From contig DASZYT010000001.1 of assembly GCA_035545275.1 (NCBI GenBank), positions 1-64,000 on the forward strand: a stretch of 64,000 nucleotides of DNA. The letters are read 5' to 3'. The DNA comes from DASZYT01 sp035545275. GTDB lineage: Bacteria > Patescibacteriota > Saccharimonadia > Saccharimonadales > UBA4665. Positions 25,779-34,035 of this stretch are shown here, piece by piece. The notes below the pieces were generated by a model. It made no database searches. It was not told the DNA's origin and worked only from the letters and a program-made list of their open reading frames with translations. The stretch's first letter is position 1. Each line of letters opens with the position of its first letter. Both the position numbers and the translations under genes were made by a program.

Positions 25779-25907
25779 TAGCGGTATCAGCCCAGGGCGT
25801 GCAGCATGTGCTGCTACGCTTCACGCGTATGAGGGATCGTCCCTCTACGCCCACTACGAAAATATAGGGGTTAGCTTCCCCCACGTCCATCACTGGGAGG
25901 TGATGAA

Positions 25908-27149
25908 ATGAAGCCGAAAGGACGGCGCATTGCCACGGTGAGCGGTCTCACAGTAGCTACAGTAGCTGCTGTCGCAGTCACCATGACGGTGGGGGGGATT
26001 TCTACCCCACACAAGGCAGATGCCCAAACAGCACCATCAGCTTCATCCTCGGCGTCGGCTTCGGCCACGGCGAGTGCAATCAGTCAGGCCGTCATTGACG
26101 CCCTGACGGTCAAGTCGACTTCAGTTGACTGCCCGTCGATCGTCAACAGCCACGGCGGGAGCACTATCGCTTCAAACGACTCGACGGTCGTGAAGTGGAA
26201 CATCGGTGCGCTGAAGGGCACGCCCCCACGCAAGTGGAGCGACGCCATCAGCGTGCCGTTGCCGGGCAGCACCCCCGCAGATCAGCTTGCGAACCTGCAA
26301 GCCGACATCTGCGAGGACCCGCTGCTGGGCAGCACGTGGGCCAACATGCTAGCCAACCTCACGGTTGACGGCGTGTCGGTCGGGTCGTTGAACTCGTGGT
26401 TGACCCCGTTCTCGGGCGATGCCAAGAACATCAACGCCCAGGCAGCGTCCTTCGTGACGTTGCTGGACACGAGCAACCCCACTGACGTGGAAGCAGCAAC
26501 AGCTGCCAAGCAGAACGTGGCCTGGCAACAACAGGTTGCGGAAAAGCTTGACACGCTGCTTGGCCGGTTCCAGGTCGTCGGTGTTCAGACACTTTCGAGC
26601 GTCCAGAACTGGCACCTGGTGGCGGGTGGTCTGCAAGTCGGCGGGCTTCCTCAGGTGGGACTCAACTCTCACCAGGAGAAGCTCCCGGCGTTGGTGTTAC
26701 AGGTGACGGCGAAGGGCGCATGCGCACCCCTCAAGGTCATCGGCGCCAATGTGGGCGACCAGCGGCCGGAGGTCTTCGTGACCCCGACCTGCCAGCCGCC
26801 GGCTGCGCCCTCGACGTCGAAGACGCCTCCACCGGCGCCCAAGACAACCCCGGGCAAGCCGAAGCCGTCCAAGACCCCGACCCCGACGCCAACCCCGTCG
26901 AAGTCGAAGTGCCCCTGCGTGCCGCTCCCAAAGGCCAGTCAGCCTGTACCTACGCCGGCTCCCCAGCCGTCATCGGTGCATGTCTCGACCGCGCCCAGTG
27001 CGCAGCCAACGCAGCCGGTTGACACCAGTAGCCCGCCTCCACCCACCCCGGGTGGATACAACGGCGGCTCATCGAGTCAGCCAGGTACGACGGCTCCGCC
27101 GACACCTGTCTCTTCGGCTACGCAGAGCGGTGACCCCGGCGGGTTCTAA
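25908..27149 (+). CDS. Secreted protein with Pro/Thr/Ser-rich tail
   Basis: 413 aa. A basic start and hydrophobic helix (IATVSGLTVATVAAVAVTMT) form a signal peptide, with likely cleavage near KADAQT. Residues about 60-300 are an unrecognised globular region containing paired cysteines; residues about 305-413 are Pro/Thr/Ser/Lys-rich, wall-spanning in style, with a lone KCPCVP cluster. No LPXTG or C-terminal helix, so not an obvious sortase substrate. GGGAGGTGATG lies upstream. Codon use matches the two preceding genes. Confidence 0.65.
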   Translation: MKPKGRRIATVSGLTVATVAAVAVTMTVGGISTPHKADAQTAPSASSSASASATASAISQAVIDALTVKSTSVDCPSIVNSHGGSTIASNDSTVVKWNIGALKGTPPRKWSDAISVPLPGSTPADQLANLQADICEDPLLGSTWANMLANLTVDGVSVGSLNSWLTPFSGDAKNINAQAASFVTLLDTSNPTDVEAATAAKQNVAWQQQVAEKLDTLLGRFQVVGVQTLSSVQNWHLVAGGLQVGGLPQVGLNSHQEKLPALVLQVTAKGACAPLKVIGANVGDQRPEVFVTPTCQPPAAPSTSKTPPPAPKTTPGKPKPSKTPTPTPTPSKSKCPCVPLPKASQPVPTPAPQPSSVHVSTAPSAQPTQPVDTSSPPPPTPGGYNGGSSSQPGTTAPPTPVSSATQSGDPGGF

Positions 27150-27252
27150 GTTCTAGATCGTGTTCTAGGTAGTATTGCCGTGAGGCGAAATTACCCAGGA
27201 TGTGACGTTAGGCGTCATAACGGTCCTGCTTAAGGAAAGGGTGTAGTCACAC

Positions 27253-27319
27253 GCGGGTTGGTCGAGAGACTAGTAGAGGCAGCCATCAGGCTTCCAACAC
27301 TAGTTTCTCACCAACCCGC
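27253..27319. repeat. 67-nt near-perfect hairpin
   Basis: Arms of about 22 nt pair: GCGGGTTGGT-c-GAGA-g-ACTAGT with ACTAGT-t-TCTC-ACCAACCCGC, mismatched only at one or two bulges, around a 24-nt loop that itself holds AGGC/GCTT. There is no T-run on either side, so it is not a standard terminator. It lies between the GC-rich genes and the promoter of the LPNTG protein. Confidence 0.7.
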
Positions 27320-27408
27320 AACACCCATGAAATGCATTGTAATGATCTGACTTATAAGCTCCTTAAAAGCACGGGCAAACGTAAGCAAAATGAAGCCTTA
27401 GCATAATA

Positions 27409-27437
27409 TTGACATAAATATATGCATGTGATAAAAT
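27409..27437 (+). promoter_or_regulatory. Promoter of LPNTG surface protein
   Basis: TTGACA at 27409-27414, 17-nt spacer, TAAAAT at 27432-27437. Start near 27444 gives a leader of about 160 nt. Confidence 0.75.
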
Positions 27438-27604
27438 ATGCCCAAACTGTGAGGAGCGGGAGTTTACGGGGTAGCCCTGTGTGCTCTTACTACCCAGTTA
27501 CATCTGGGACCTTAACAATTCGGGCAAACGCAAAGTATTTATTACCAGACAACAAGGTGAGGTTGTTGCCCTGGCCATTAAGCATAATTTCAAGGAGGTG
27601 TGAG

Positions 27605-29029
27605 ATGAAATTATTTTCACGCATGTTCAACAGCCTTCCTAAGCGTTTAGCTGCGGCTGGACTGATTGCCCTCGCTGTTTTTATCCCGTCTATGACCCTT
27701 GCGGCCAGCACGGTAAAAATTGAGGCCAACACTACTGTTTCCAACGCTTCGGAAAATGCGGGCACCATGAACTGGGGCTCGTCTGCAAGTGCCACCTACA
27801 ACCAAGTTGTAGCTGTGCAGGTTGCATATGACAATACTGAAACTGCAAATTCTGGCAAAAATGCCACCAACTTGCACGTTAAGATCAACATTCCCAGCGC
27901 TGCTGGTCAAACTCAGACTATTACTACCAAAGTAAGCTCTGACAACAGTAACACGGTAAACGGTAGCGCTACGGTCAAGCTTGACCGTGCCGACGCTTAC
28001 CTGCAGTACATTCCTGGTACAGCTACCTGGAAGCACGCAACCAGCCCCAACGGCCCAATGACTACTACTCAGAAAATTTCTGACGACGTAGTTTTGAGCG
28101 CGAACGGCATTAACCTTGGCAACGGTGTTCCTTGCCAAGCCGGTTCAATTGTTGTTCAGGCTCGTGAAATGATTCCTGGCCTGACCGTAGACAAGTTCGT
28201 TCGTGAAGCTGGCACCACTAGCTGGTCTCGCAGCATTACTGCGAAGCCTGGTGACACCCTTCAGTACGAAATTGCTTACCACAATACAGGCAACACCAAC
28301 CAACAGGACGTGGAATTCCGCGACCAGTTGCCTAAGGGTGTAACCTATGTTGCCGGTTCTACGTTCCTTAAGGACAGTCAGTACCCTAACGGTACTAACC
28401 TAAAAACAGATGCAGTTGTAAGCAACGGTATCACTACCGGTACTTATCTACCTGGGGCTGCTGGGTATGTGATGTTCAGCGTTAAGGTCAACAGTGCCGA
28501 CACATTACAGTGTGGCACTAACTTGATTCGTAACCTGGCCTTTGTACAACCGAAGGACATGAACTATTACTACAACACTGCTGACGTAACCGTTAACAAG
28601 ACCTGTACGCCTCCTAAAACGCCTACGTACGCATGTAGTGCGTTCCATGTCACCAAGGGTGACAACCGTACAGTAAGCATTGACAAGTTCGTCTTCACAG
28701 CTAGCAACAAAGCTAGCCTGAGCAGCGTAGACGTAAACTGGGGTGACAACACTGCCTTGACTACAAACAAGGTAATTGGCCAGACTCACCAATATGGTAA
28801 GGACGGCACGTACACCATCAGCCTGTCTAACTTCAAAGTGAATGGCAAAACTGTTGACGTTGCAGGTGACTGCAGCCAAGCCGTAACCTTCACAAGCAAA
28901 CCCACAATCCCTGGTGGTAACCTGCCAAACACTGGTGCCGGTAACGTTATCGGTCTGTTTGCAGCCATCACGGTTGCGGGTGCGTTTGCCCACCGTTTGT
29001 TCCTGAGCCGCAAGCTTGCTCGCGACTAA
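27605..29029 (+). CDS. Sortase-anchored surface protein (DUF11-type, LPNTG)
   Basis: 474 aa. Signal peptide (KRLAAAGLIALAVFIPSMTL, cleavage near AASTVK); beta-sandwich regions, one of the DUF11 kind (PGDTLQYEIAYHNTGNTNQQ ... FRDQLPKGVTYVAGS), then a PKD-like unit (VSIDKFVFTASNK ... VNWGDNTALT); finally NLPNTG, a hydrophobic helix and SRKLARD, a classic sorting signal. AAGGAGGTG precedes the ATG at 27605, so the longer upstream frame is rejected. The sortase at 11.0 kb is the obvious anchoring enzyme. Promoter strength and codon choice suggest abundance. Confidence 0.88.
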   Translation: MKLFSRMFNSLPKRLAAAGLIALAVFIPSMTLAASTVKIEANTTVSNASENAGTMNWGSSASATYNQVVAVQVAYDNTETANSGKNATNLHVKINIPSAAGQTQTITTKVSSDNSNTVNGSATVKLDRADAYLQYIPGTATWKHATSPNGPMTTTQKISDDVVLSANGINLGNGVPCQAGSIVVQAREMIPGLTVDKFVREAGTTSWSRSITAKPGDTLQYEIAYHNTGNTNQQDVEFRDQLPKGVTYVAGSTFLKDSQYPNGTNLKTDAVVSNGITTGTYLPGAAGYVMFSVKVNSADTLQCGTNLIRNLAFVQPKDMNYYYNTADVTVNKTCTPPKTPTYACSAFHVTKGDNRTVSIDKFVFTASNKASLSSVDVNWGDNTALTTNKVIGQTHQYGKDGTYTISLSNFKVNGKTVDVAGDCSQAVTFTSKPTIPGGNLPNTGAGNVIGLFAAITVAGAFAHRLFLSRKLARD

Positions 29030-29061
29030 TCCAACAAAACGGGTTGCATCTTTGTACTTGA

Positions 29062-29149
29062 GCCTCAGGCTAGGCGCTTTCGAGAAACAGACCAAGCTGT
29101 ACACATAGTACAGTGCGGGAGTATCGTAGAAAGCAACAACGCCTGAGGC
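29062..29149. repeat. GCCTCAGG inverted-repeat element, copy 1
   Basis: 88 bp bounded by GCCTCAGGC and GCCTGAGGC. The arms continue with CTTTC/GAAAG, and the centre holds TGTAC-acata-GTACA. A second copy lies at 43008-43098; in reverse complement it shares the centre pattern GACC-AG--GTA-AC-TA-TAC and GGGAG. It stands just after the LPNTG gene and lacks a T-tail. Confidence 0.6.
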
Positions 29150-29382
29150 CAAAAGTGCCGGCAGAGTGACTGGCTCTGCCAGACAGCAGGCCGGCACGGC
29201 ACAATGATGAAACTGTGGATAAGCGGTAGCTTTTAGCACATTTTTGTGCTATGCTCCAAATAGTTTTAGAGCAATGACTGACCGCTCGATAGAACAAACT
29301 CCTTGAAGGTCCCCCGTCCATTTGGTCGGGGGATTTTCATGCCCGGCCTCTTATGATAAGATAGGCCAAGCCAAAAGCGGTC
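29150..29382. other. Intergenic, no gene seen
   Basis: A short GGTCCCCCGTCCATTTGG...GGGGGATTTTC hairpin near 29310-29337 (CCCCC/GGGGG with TTTTC) could be a weak terminator. Otherwise nothing supportable. Confidence 0.35.
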
Positions 29383-29385
29383 CCA

Positions 29386-29458
29386 CGATACCCTGTCGGG
29401 TATCGCCGGTCCAAATCCTCGGCAAAAGATTTTATGTAAAGCACAAAATCGTTTTGCC
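29386..29458 (+). repeat. Two hairpins in the tRNA-Glu leader
   Basis: CGATACCC-tgtc-GGGTATCG (29386-29405) and a longer stem at 29421-29458 (GGCAAAA...TTTTGCC with ATTTT/AAAAT and TGT/ACA inside). They end 8 nt before the tRNA and may be processing elements. Confidence 0.5.
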
Positions 29459-29466
29459 TGCGGTTT

Positions 29467-29541
29467 GGCCCCGTCGTCCAGCGGTCAAGACACCGGGTTT
29501 TCATCCCGGCAACCGGAGTTCGACTCTCCGCGGGGTCACCA
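29467..29541 (+). tRNA. tRNA-Glu (TTC)
   Basis: Acceptor GGCCCCG/CGGGGTC, anticodon stem CCGGG/CCCGG with loop TTTTCAT (anticodon TTC), T-arm CGGAG-TTCGACT-CTCCG, discriminator A and encoded CCA. Confidence 0.96.
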
Positions 29542-29578
29542 AAGAAAGAGTCCGAGCAAAGCTCGGGCTTTTTCTTTG
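29542..29578 (+). terminator. Terminator of tRNA-Glu
   Basis: AAGAAAGAGTCCGAGC-AAA-GCTCGGGCTTTTTCTT, a long hairpin beginning directly after CCA. Confidence 0.88.
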
Positions 29579-29629
29579 GTCATCCGGAATGCTTGGCTTC
29601 GGATGCCGGTGGCGGCAAAGCCGACACGA

Positions 29630-29717
29630 GGCAACCGAGTTCGATAACTAGGAACGCGCGCAGGAATTTATTCCGAGCACGTGACGACGGTATACAACGT
29701 ACTCTCGCGGGGTCACC
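29630..29717 (+). ncRNA. tRNA-Glu 3'-end copy with hairpin insert in the T-loop
   Basis: GGCAACCGAGTTCGA repeats the variable loop and T-arm of tRNA-Glu, then about 55 nt follow, then CTCTCGCGGGGTCACCA restores the T-stem 3' strand, acceptor strand and CCA. One G and one C are lost at matching places, so GAG/CTC pairing is kept. The insert has a 25-nt core at 29657-29681 (GGAA-TTTA-TTCC hairpin flanked by CGCGCA and GAGCACG) that differs at only two positions from the tRNA-Lys locus. The CCA lies 176 nt past the real one. Confidence 0.65.
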
Positions 29718-29754
29718 AGTAAAAAAGGATCACCATCGGTGGTCCTTTTTTACT
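29718..29754 (+). terminator. Terminator after the tRNA-Glu-like copy
   Basis: AGTAAAAAAGGATCACC / GGTGGTCCTTTTTTACT around ATC: a 17-bp arm with one mismatch, directly following CCA. It shows that transcription of the copy ends here. Confidence 0.85.
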
Positions 29755-29942
29755 GCTCGCAGAGAACTGAACTCCGGAGGAGTTCGTTCACAAAGGCCAC
29801 GCGCAGCTGCTTGCAGCCAGCCGGCTTATCTGGCTACCCTCAGCGGGGATACAGAGAGTAGAAAATTGATTTTTAGACGCTTTATATTACTATTATGGTA
29901 CGTCCAATCAATCGATTGGCTTGCGTCGTTCTTGGAGGTATT

Positions 29943-30257
29943 GTGACATCAGGCAGAGCGTTTTTACTTGCGCTGGCCTATGCCGGCAAATGGTTCATGG
30001 GCATGTTTATCGGGCTTTCCATGGTGTTTATGATCATCACGGCGCCACGAGACAGTCCAGACAATCCGCCCCGCACCGTATTCATTCTGCTAGCCATTTC
30101 GGCCAGCATTGCTGCTGCCCTAGCGCTCTGGGTGTTCTTCTCTTCCCTGTACGGCATCCTGGAGGAGCAGATACCAGGCCAGAAAGCACAGCAGACAGAA
30201 GGCACTGAACCCGAGGACAACTCAGCAGAGACGCAACATGGGCTCGAGACCGAATAG
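29943..30257 (+). CDS. Small membrane protein, two helices
   Basis: 104 aa with two hydrophobic segments (FMGMFIGLSMVFMIIT region and VFILLAISASIAAALALWVF) and a hydrophilic acidic tail rich in E and Q. I take the GTG at 29943 because GGAGG lies 4 nt upstream; the ATG at 29895 has no ribosome site. Function unknown. Confidence 0.58.
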   Translation: MTSGRAFLLALAYAGKWFMGMFIGLSMVFMIITAPRDSPDNPPRTVFILLAISASIAAALALWVFFSSLYGILEEQIPGQKAQQTEGTEPEDNSAETQHGLETE

Positions 30258-30362
30258 TCTTGCGTCCGACGAGGGAGAGGTTGTAGTGAGCAGCAAAGGT
30301 AGTCACGACCGTGGCATCTTTCTGCTCCTGCACCCCCTCGCTACATCCGTTTGTTCTGATAT

Positions 30363-30384
30363 GCCCTGTCCACCAGGGCTTTTA
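30363..30384 (+). terminator. Terminator upstream of pyk
   Basis: GCCCT-gtccacc-AGGGC followed by TTTTAA. The rest of 30258-30481 holds the pyk promoter (TATACT at 30444-30449) and no gene that I can support. Confidence 0.6.
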
Positions 30385-30481
30385 ATACGTAAAGAGGGAC
30401 TTTCCTAGACGCGGTCGGCTTTTTATTTTAAGCAATAACGGTATATACTGGGAGGGAAGTCTAATCTGGTGGGAACCCAAT

Positions 30482-31918
30482 ATGCAAATTACTACAGCTG
30501 TGCCTAACGTGCCGCTCAGGCAGTTCAAGCGGACAAAAATTATTGCAACGGTCGGGCCGGCCACGCATAGCTATGAGGCCGTATTGGCGCTCATTAAGGG
30601 TGGGGCAAATGGGTTACGTCTCAATTTTAGCCACGGCACACACGAAGAGCACGCCCAGCGCATCAAGTGGATCCGCCAAGCGAGCAAAGAATATGGCAAG
30701 CCGGTAGCTGTCATCCAAGACCTGCAGGGCCCCAAAATTCGCTTAGGTGATTTTGACGGCATCGTCAACATTCAAAAGGGCCAGGCGGTAAGCTTTGCCT
30801 ACCAGGCTGACTACGAGAAAACCGGGCACCTGCCCACACAATACGACTTGAGTGAAAAGGTCAAACGAGGTGAACGGATATTTTTGTATGACGGCAAAGT
30901 GCGTACCACGGTTACGGCTGTGCGTGACGGCATTGTGTATGCGTCGGCCGAGAATGACGGCATCCTCATCAAGCGTAAAGGCATGAACCTGCCCGACACC
31001 GATTTTGGTGGCGACATTATCACTGCAAAGGATCGCAAAGACCTGGTATTTGGTTCTACGCAGGACGTTGACTATGTTGCGCAAAGTTTCGTACAGACCG
31101 CTGAAGATATTGCCAACATGCGCACACTACTGCACAACGCCGGAAGCAGCGATGTAAAGATTATTGCTAAAATTGAGACCAACGCTGCCGTTGAAAATAT
31201 CGAGACTATCGCCCGCGAAGCCGACGCTTTGATGGTAGCCCGGGGAGATCTGGCGGTAGAAACGCTGGCCGAGAGCGTGCCAATTGTGCAGCGCCAAATC
31301 GTAGGCTTGGGTCTAAAATACGCCAAGCCGACTATTATCGCTACGCAAATGCTAGCCAGTATGACCGATATGCCTGAGCCGACACGCGCTGAAGTCTCCG
31401 ATATAGCCACGGCAGTCCTCATAGGGGCAGATTGTGTGATGCTCTCTGACGAAACGGCAAACGGCCATTATCCTATAGAGGCAATTAAGATGATGAAAAA
31501 GGTTACGCGTTATACCGAACAGCATTCTCCCTTGAGTGTAACGTTTCACGAGCTTGAGGACCACAATCGTGAAAAGGCCATTTCTAAGGCTGTCATTAGC
31601 CTGGCGGAAAGCATCGATGCCAAGGCCATCGTAGCCGAGACCAAATCAGGGGCCACGGCTGTACAAATTGCTGCGCGCCGAAGCACCATTCCACTCATAG
31701 CCGTTACGAGCGATGTACGTACCGCGCAGCAGCTGGCTATTGTGTATGAAGTAAAAAGCTATGTGCGACCCGCCGATCATGAAGCGGCCATCAAACTTAC
31801 CAACTGGTTGCAGGAAAATAAAGTATTAAGCAAAGGTGATGTGGTGGTAACGGCGAGCGGGCGCTACCCGGGTGTGGTAGGCACCACTGACACGATAAAA
31901 GTCCGTGTGCTAGAATAA
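30482..31918 (+). CDS. pyk: Pyruvate kinase
   Basis: 478 aa. Diagnostic blocks: RTKIIATVGPATHSYE, LRLNFSHGTHEEH, IQDLQGPKIRLGDF, the active-site signature IIAKIETNAAVENI, MVARGDLAVE, IIATQMLASM and DCVMLSDETANGHYP. It converts phosphoenolpyruvate and ADP to pyruvate and ATP. The C-terminal domain is complete. First gene of a glycolytic operon with pgk (28 nt later) and tpiA. A leader of about 30 nt with GGTGGG precedes the ATG. Confidence 0.95.
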   Translation: MQITTAVPNVPLRQFKRTKIIATVGPATHSYEAVLALIKGGANGLRLNFSHGTHEEHAQRIKWIRQASKEYGKPVAVIQDLQGPKIRLGDFDGIVNIQKGQAVSFAYQADYEKTGHLPTQYDLSEKVKRGERIFLYDGKVRTTVTAVRDGIVYASAENDGILIKRKGMNLPDTDFGGDIITAKDRKDLVFGSTQDVDYVAQSFVQTAEDIANMRTLLHNAGSSDVKIIAKIETNAAVENIETIAREADALMVARGDLAVETLAESVPIVQRQIVGLGLKYAKPTIIATQMLASMTDMPEPTRAEVSDIATAVLIGADCVMLSDETANGHYPIEAIKMMKKVTRYTEQHSPLSVTFHELEDHNREKAISKAVISLAESIDAKAIVAETKSGATAVQIAARRSTIPLIAVTSDVRTAQQLAIVYEVKSYVRPADHEAAIKLTNWLQENKVLSKGDVVVTASGRYPGVVGTTDTIKVRVLE

Positions 31919-31946
31919 AATCAAAGCATAAGCAGGGTGGGAAAAC

Positions 31947-33227
31947 TTGTTCACGAAGAAAACAATCCGTGATATCGACCTGGAAGGAAAACGAGTTCTG
32001 TTGCGGGCCGACTACAATGTGCCGGTCGAAAACGGTAAAATCACCGACGATTACCGCATCCAAAAATCGCTTCCGACGGTAAAGTATTTGCTGGAGCACA
32101 AGGCCAAACTTATTATCTGCTCTCATCTGGGCCGGCCGGAAGGTCCCAACGATGCCGACAGTCTGTTTCCGGTGGCCAAGAAATTGCAGGAGCTAGTGGG
32201 CCAAGATGTAGAGTTTGTACCTGATTGCGTCGGTGAACGGGCCGAAAAAGCAGCCAAAAGCCTTCAGGCTGGTCACGTTATGCTGCTCGAAAACCTGCGC
32301 TTTCACCCCGAAGAAGAAAAGAACGACGAGAGCTTTGCCAAGCAACTCGCCAGCCTGGCAGACGTGTTCGTACAGGACGGTTTCGGCGTCGTACATCGCG
32401 CCCACGCCAGCACAGAGGGGGTCACACACTTCTTGCCCAGTGTGGCTGGCTTTTTGCTCGAGAAAGAAGTTGACACTATTACCGAAGTCATGGAAAACCC
32501 GAAGCGGCCGCTCATGGCTGTCATTGGCGGTGCCAAGATTGCCGACAAAATAGACATTTTGCACAAGTTTATCGACATCGCCGACTTCGTAGCCATCGGT
32601 GGCGCCATGGCCAACACGTTTTTGCTCGCGCAGGGCAACAAGATCGGGACCAGTTTGGCCGACAAAGACGAAGTGGCCGTCGCGCGCGACGTACTGTCTA
32701 AGGCCCACCACAAGGCCACACAGCGCGACTTTATCTTCTATACACCACAGGATGTGGTGGTGGCACACAAAATGGACAAAACTGCTCCAACCCGCATCGT
32801 GGACCTCAGTGCGCACGTGGTAGCAGAAATTGAAAATTACCCCAAACGGCCACCACACACGGCCAGCGTGGTGGGTGAGCACGAGATGATACTCGACATC
32901 GGCCCCTTCAGCGCCTCGTTCATTGCCGGCCTTATGCAAGCGGCCAGCACGGTGGTATGGAACGGTGCAGTGGGCGTGACGGAAGTCCCGAGCCTGCAAG
33001 GGCCCATCGGCCCATTCGCACACGGCACCGACATTGTTATGGAATCTATCCTGGGCCAATTTGGTCACAAACCGTTTAGCCTGGTGGGTGGTGGCGACAC
33101 CGTGGGGTACATTGAAAACCGCAAGATGGTAGACCATTTTGACCATGTCTCCACAGGGGGCGGCGCGTCACTAGAATTGATGGCCGGGCGCACATTGCCA
33201 GGCGTCGAAGCGTTACAAGATAAATGA
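31947..33227 (+). CDS. pgk: Phosphoglycerate kinase
   Basis: 426 aa with RVLLRADYNVPVENGKITDD, ICSHLGRPEG, VMLLENLRFHPEE, FVQDGFGVVHRAHAST, AVIGGAKIADKI and the nucleotide loop SLVGGGDTVGYIE. The catalytic Arg and hinge residues are present. Translation starts at a TTG (31947) with AGGGTGG about 6 nt upstream; no ATG fits the conserved N-terminus. Follows pyk and precedes tpiA. Confidence 0.95.
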   Translation: MFTKKTIRDIDLEGKRVLLRADYNVPVENGKITDDYRIQKSLPTVKYLLEHKAKLIICSHLGRPEGPNDADSLFPVAKKLQELVGQDVEFVPDCVGERAEKAAKSLQAGHVMLLENLRFHPEEEKNDESFAKQLASLADVFVQDGFGVVHRAHASTEGVTHFLPSVAGFLLEKEVDTITEVMENPKRPLMAVIGGAKIADKIDILHKFIDIADFVAIGGAMANTFLLAQGNKIGTSLADKDEVAVARDVLSKAHHKATQRDFIFYTPQDVVVAHKMDKTAPTRIVDLSAHVVAEIENYPKRPPHTASVVGEHEMILDIGPFSASFIAGLMQAASTVVWNGAVGVTEVPSLQGPIGPFAHGTDIVMESILGQFGHKPFSLVGGGDTVGYIENRKMVDHFDHVSTGGGASLELMAGRTLPGVEALQDK

Positions 33228-33249
33228 TGTACAATAAACCATAAGAAAT

Positions 33250-34035
33250 ATGCGCAAAATAATGATAGCCGGTAACTGGAAAATGAACCTCACCACGCAC
33301 GAGGCAAGTTTGCTGGTACATCGGCTAAACCAACACATCCCGGCGCATCGTAATATCGAGGTGGTGCTGGCTCCGACCGTGTTGACCTTGCAGCCGCTCA
33401 GCCACGAGGTGGACCGGCATAAGTTTCGCTTGAGCGCGCAAAATGCCTACCACAAAGACGAGGGGGCATTTACGGGCGAGGTGTCGTTTGCGATGCTGCG
33501 CGACCTGGTGCATTACTGCATCATCGGGCACAGCGAGCGGCGTATCTACTTCGGTGAAGACCTTGAGACCGTCCGTGACAAAGTCGCTGCCGCCGTACGC
33601 AATGGCATTACACCCATTTTGTGCATCGGCGAAACCAAAGAAGAGCGTAGTGCCGGCGAAACCAAGCAGGTTTTGCACGATCAGCTCACGACGGCGCTTG
33701 CCAACGTTACCTCTGAAGATATCTCCGACATGGTCGTAGCCTACGAACCGGTGTGGGCTATCAGCACATTTGGCGGAGAGTACGCCAAGCCTGATGACAT
33801 GCAGCACGTCATCGATTTTATCCGCCTGCAGATCCATGAACTCTACGGGCAGCGCGCCGCAGAAGAGGTGCGGGTACTGTATGGCGGCAGCGTCAACAAA
33901 GACACGGTGGGCGGCTATTTGGAAGTAAAAGGATGTGACGGTGCACTTGTTGGTGCAGCGAGCCTCAATTATGAGCAGTTTGCCGGTATCGTAGAAGTAG
34001 CCGACCACGTCCAGCACGCCCGGAAGGAAGACTGA
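33250..34035 (+). CDS. tpiA: Triosephosphate isomerase
   Basis: 261 aa TIM barrel: AGNWKMN with the active-site Asn and Lys, IIGHSERRIYF with catalytic His, AYEPVWAI with catalytic Glu, and the phosphate loop LYGGSVNKD. It interconverts dihydroxyacetone phosphate and glyceraldehyde-3-phosphate. The stop overlaps the next start as TGATG. Confidence 0.95.
   Translation: MRKIMIAGNWKMNLTTHEASLLVHRLNQHIPAHRNIEVVLAPTVLTLQPLSHEVDRHKFRLSAQNAYHKDEGAFTGEVSFAMLRDLVHYCIIGHSERRIYFGEDLETVRDKVAAAVRNGITPILCIGETKEERSAGETKQVLHDQLTTALANVTSEDISDMVVAYEPVWAISTFGGEYAKPDDMQHVIDFIRLQIHELYGQRAAEEVRVLYGGSVNKDTVGGYLEVKGCDGALVGAASLNYEQFAGIVEVADHVQHARKED

Noticed and set aside
29340..29420. Possible degraded tRNA before tRNA-Glu (GGTCCAAATCC T-arm-like)
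   Set aside because: The anticodon arm would need an 8-nt loop and no acceptor pairing exists; reported only as hairpins.
32193..33146. Long minus-strand ORF opposite pgk
   Set aside because: His/Val-rich complement of a highly conserved gene; not credible.
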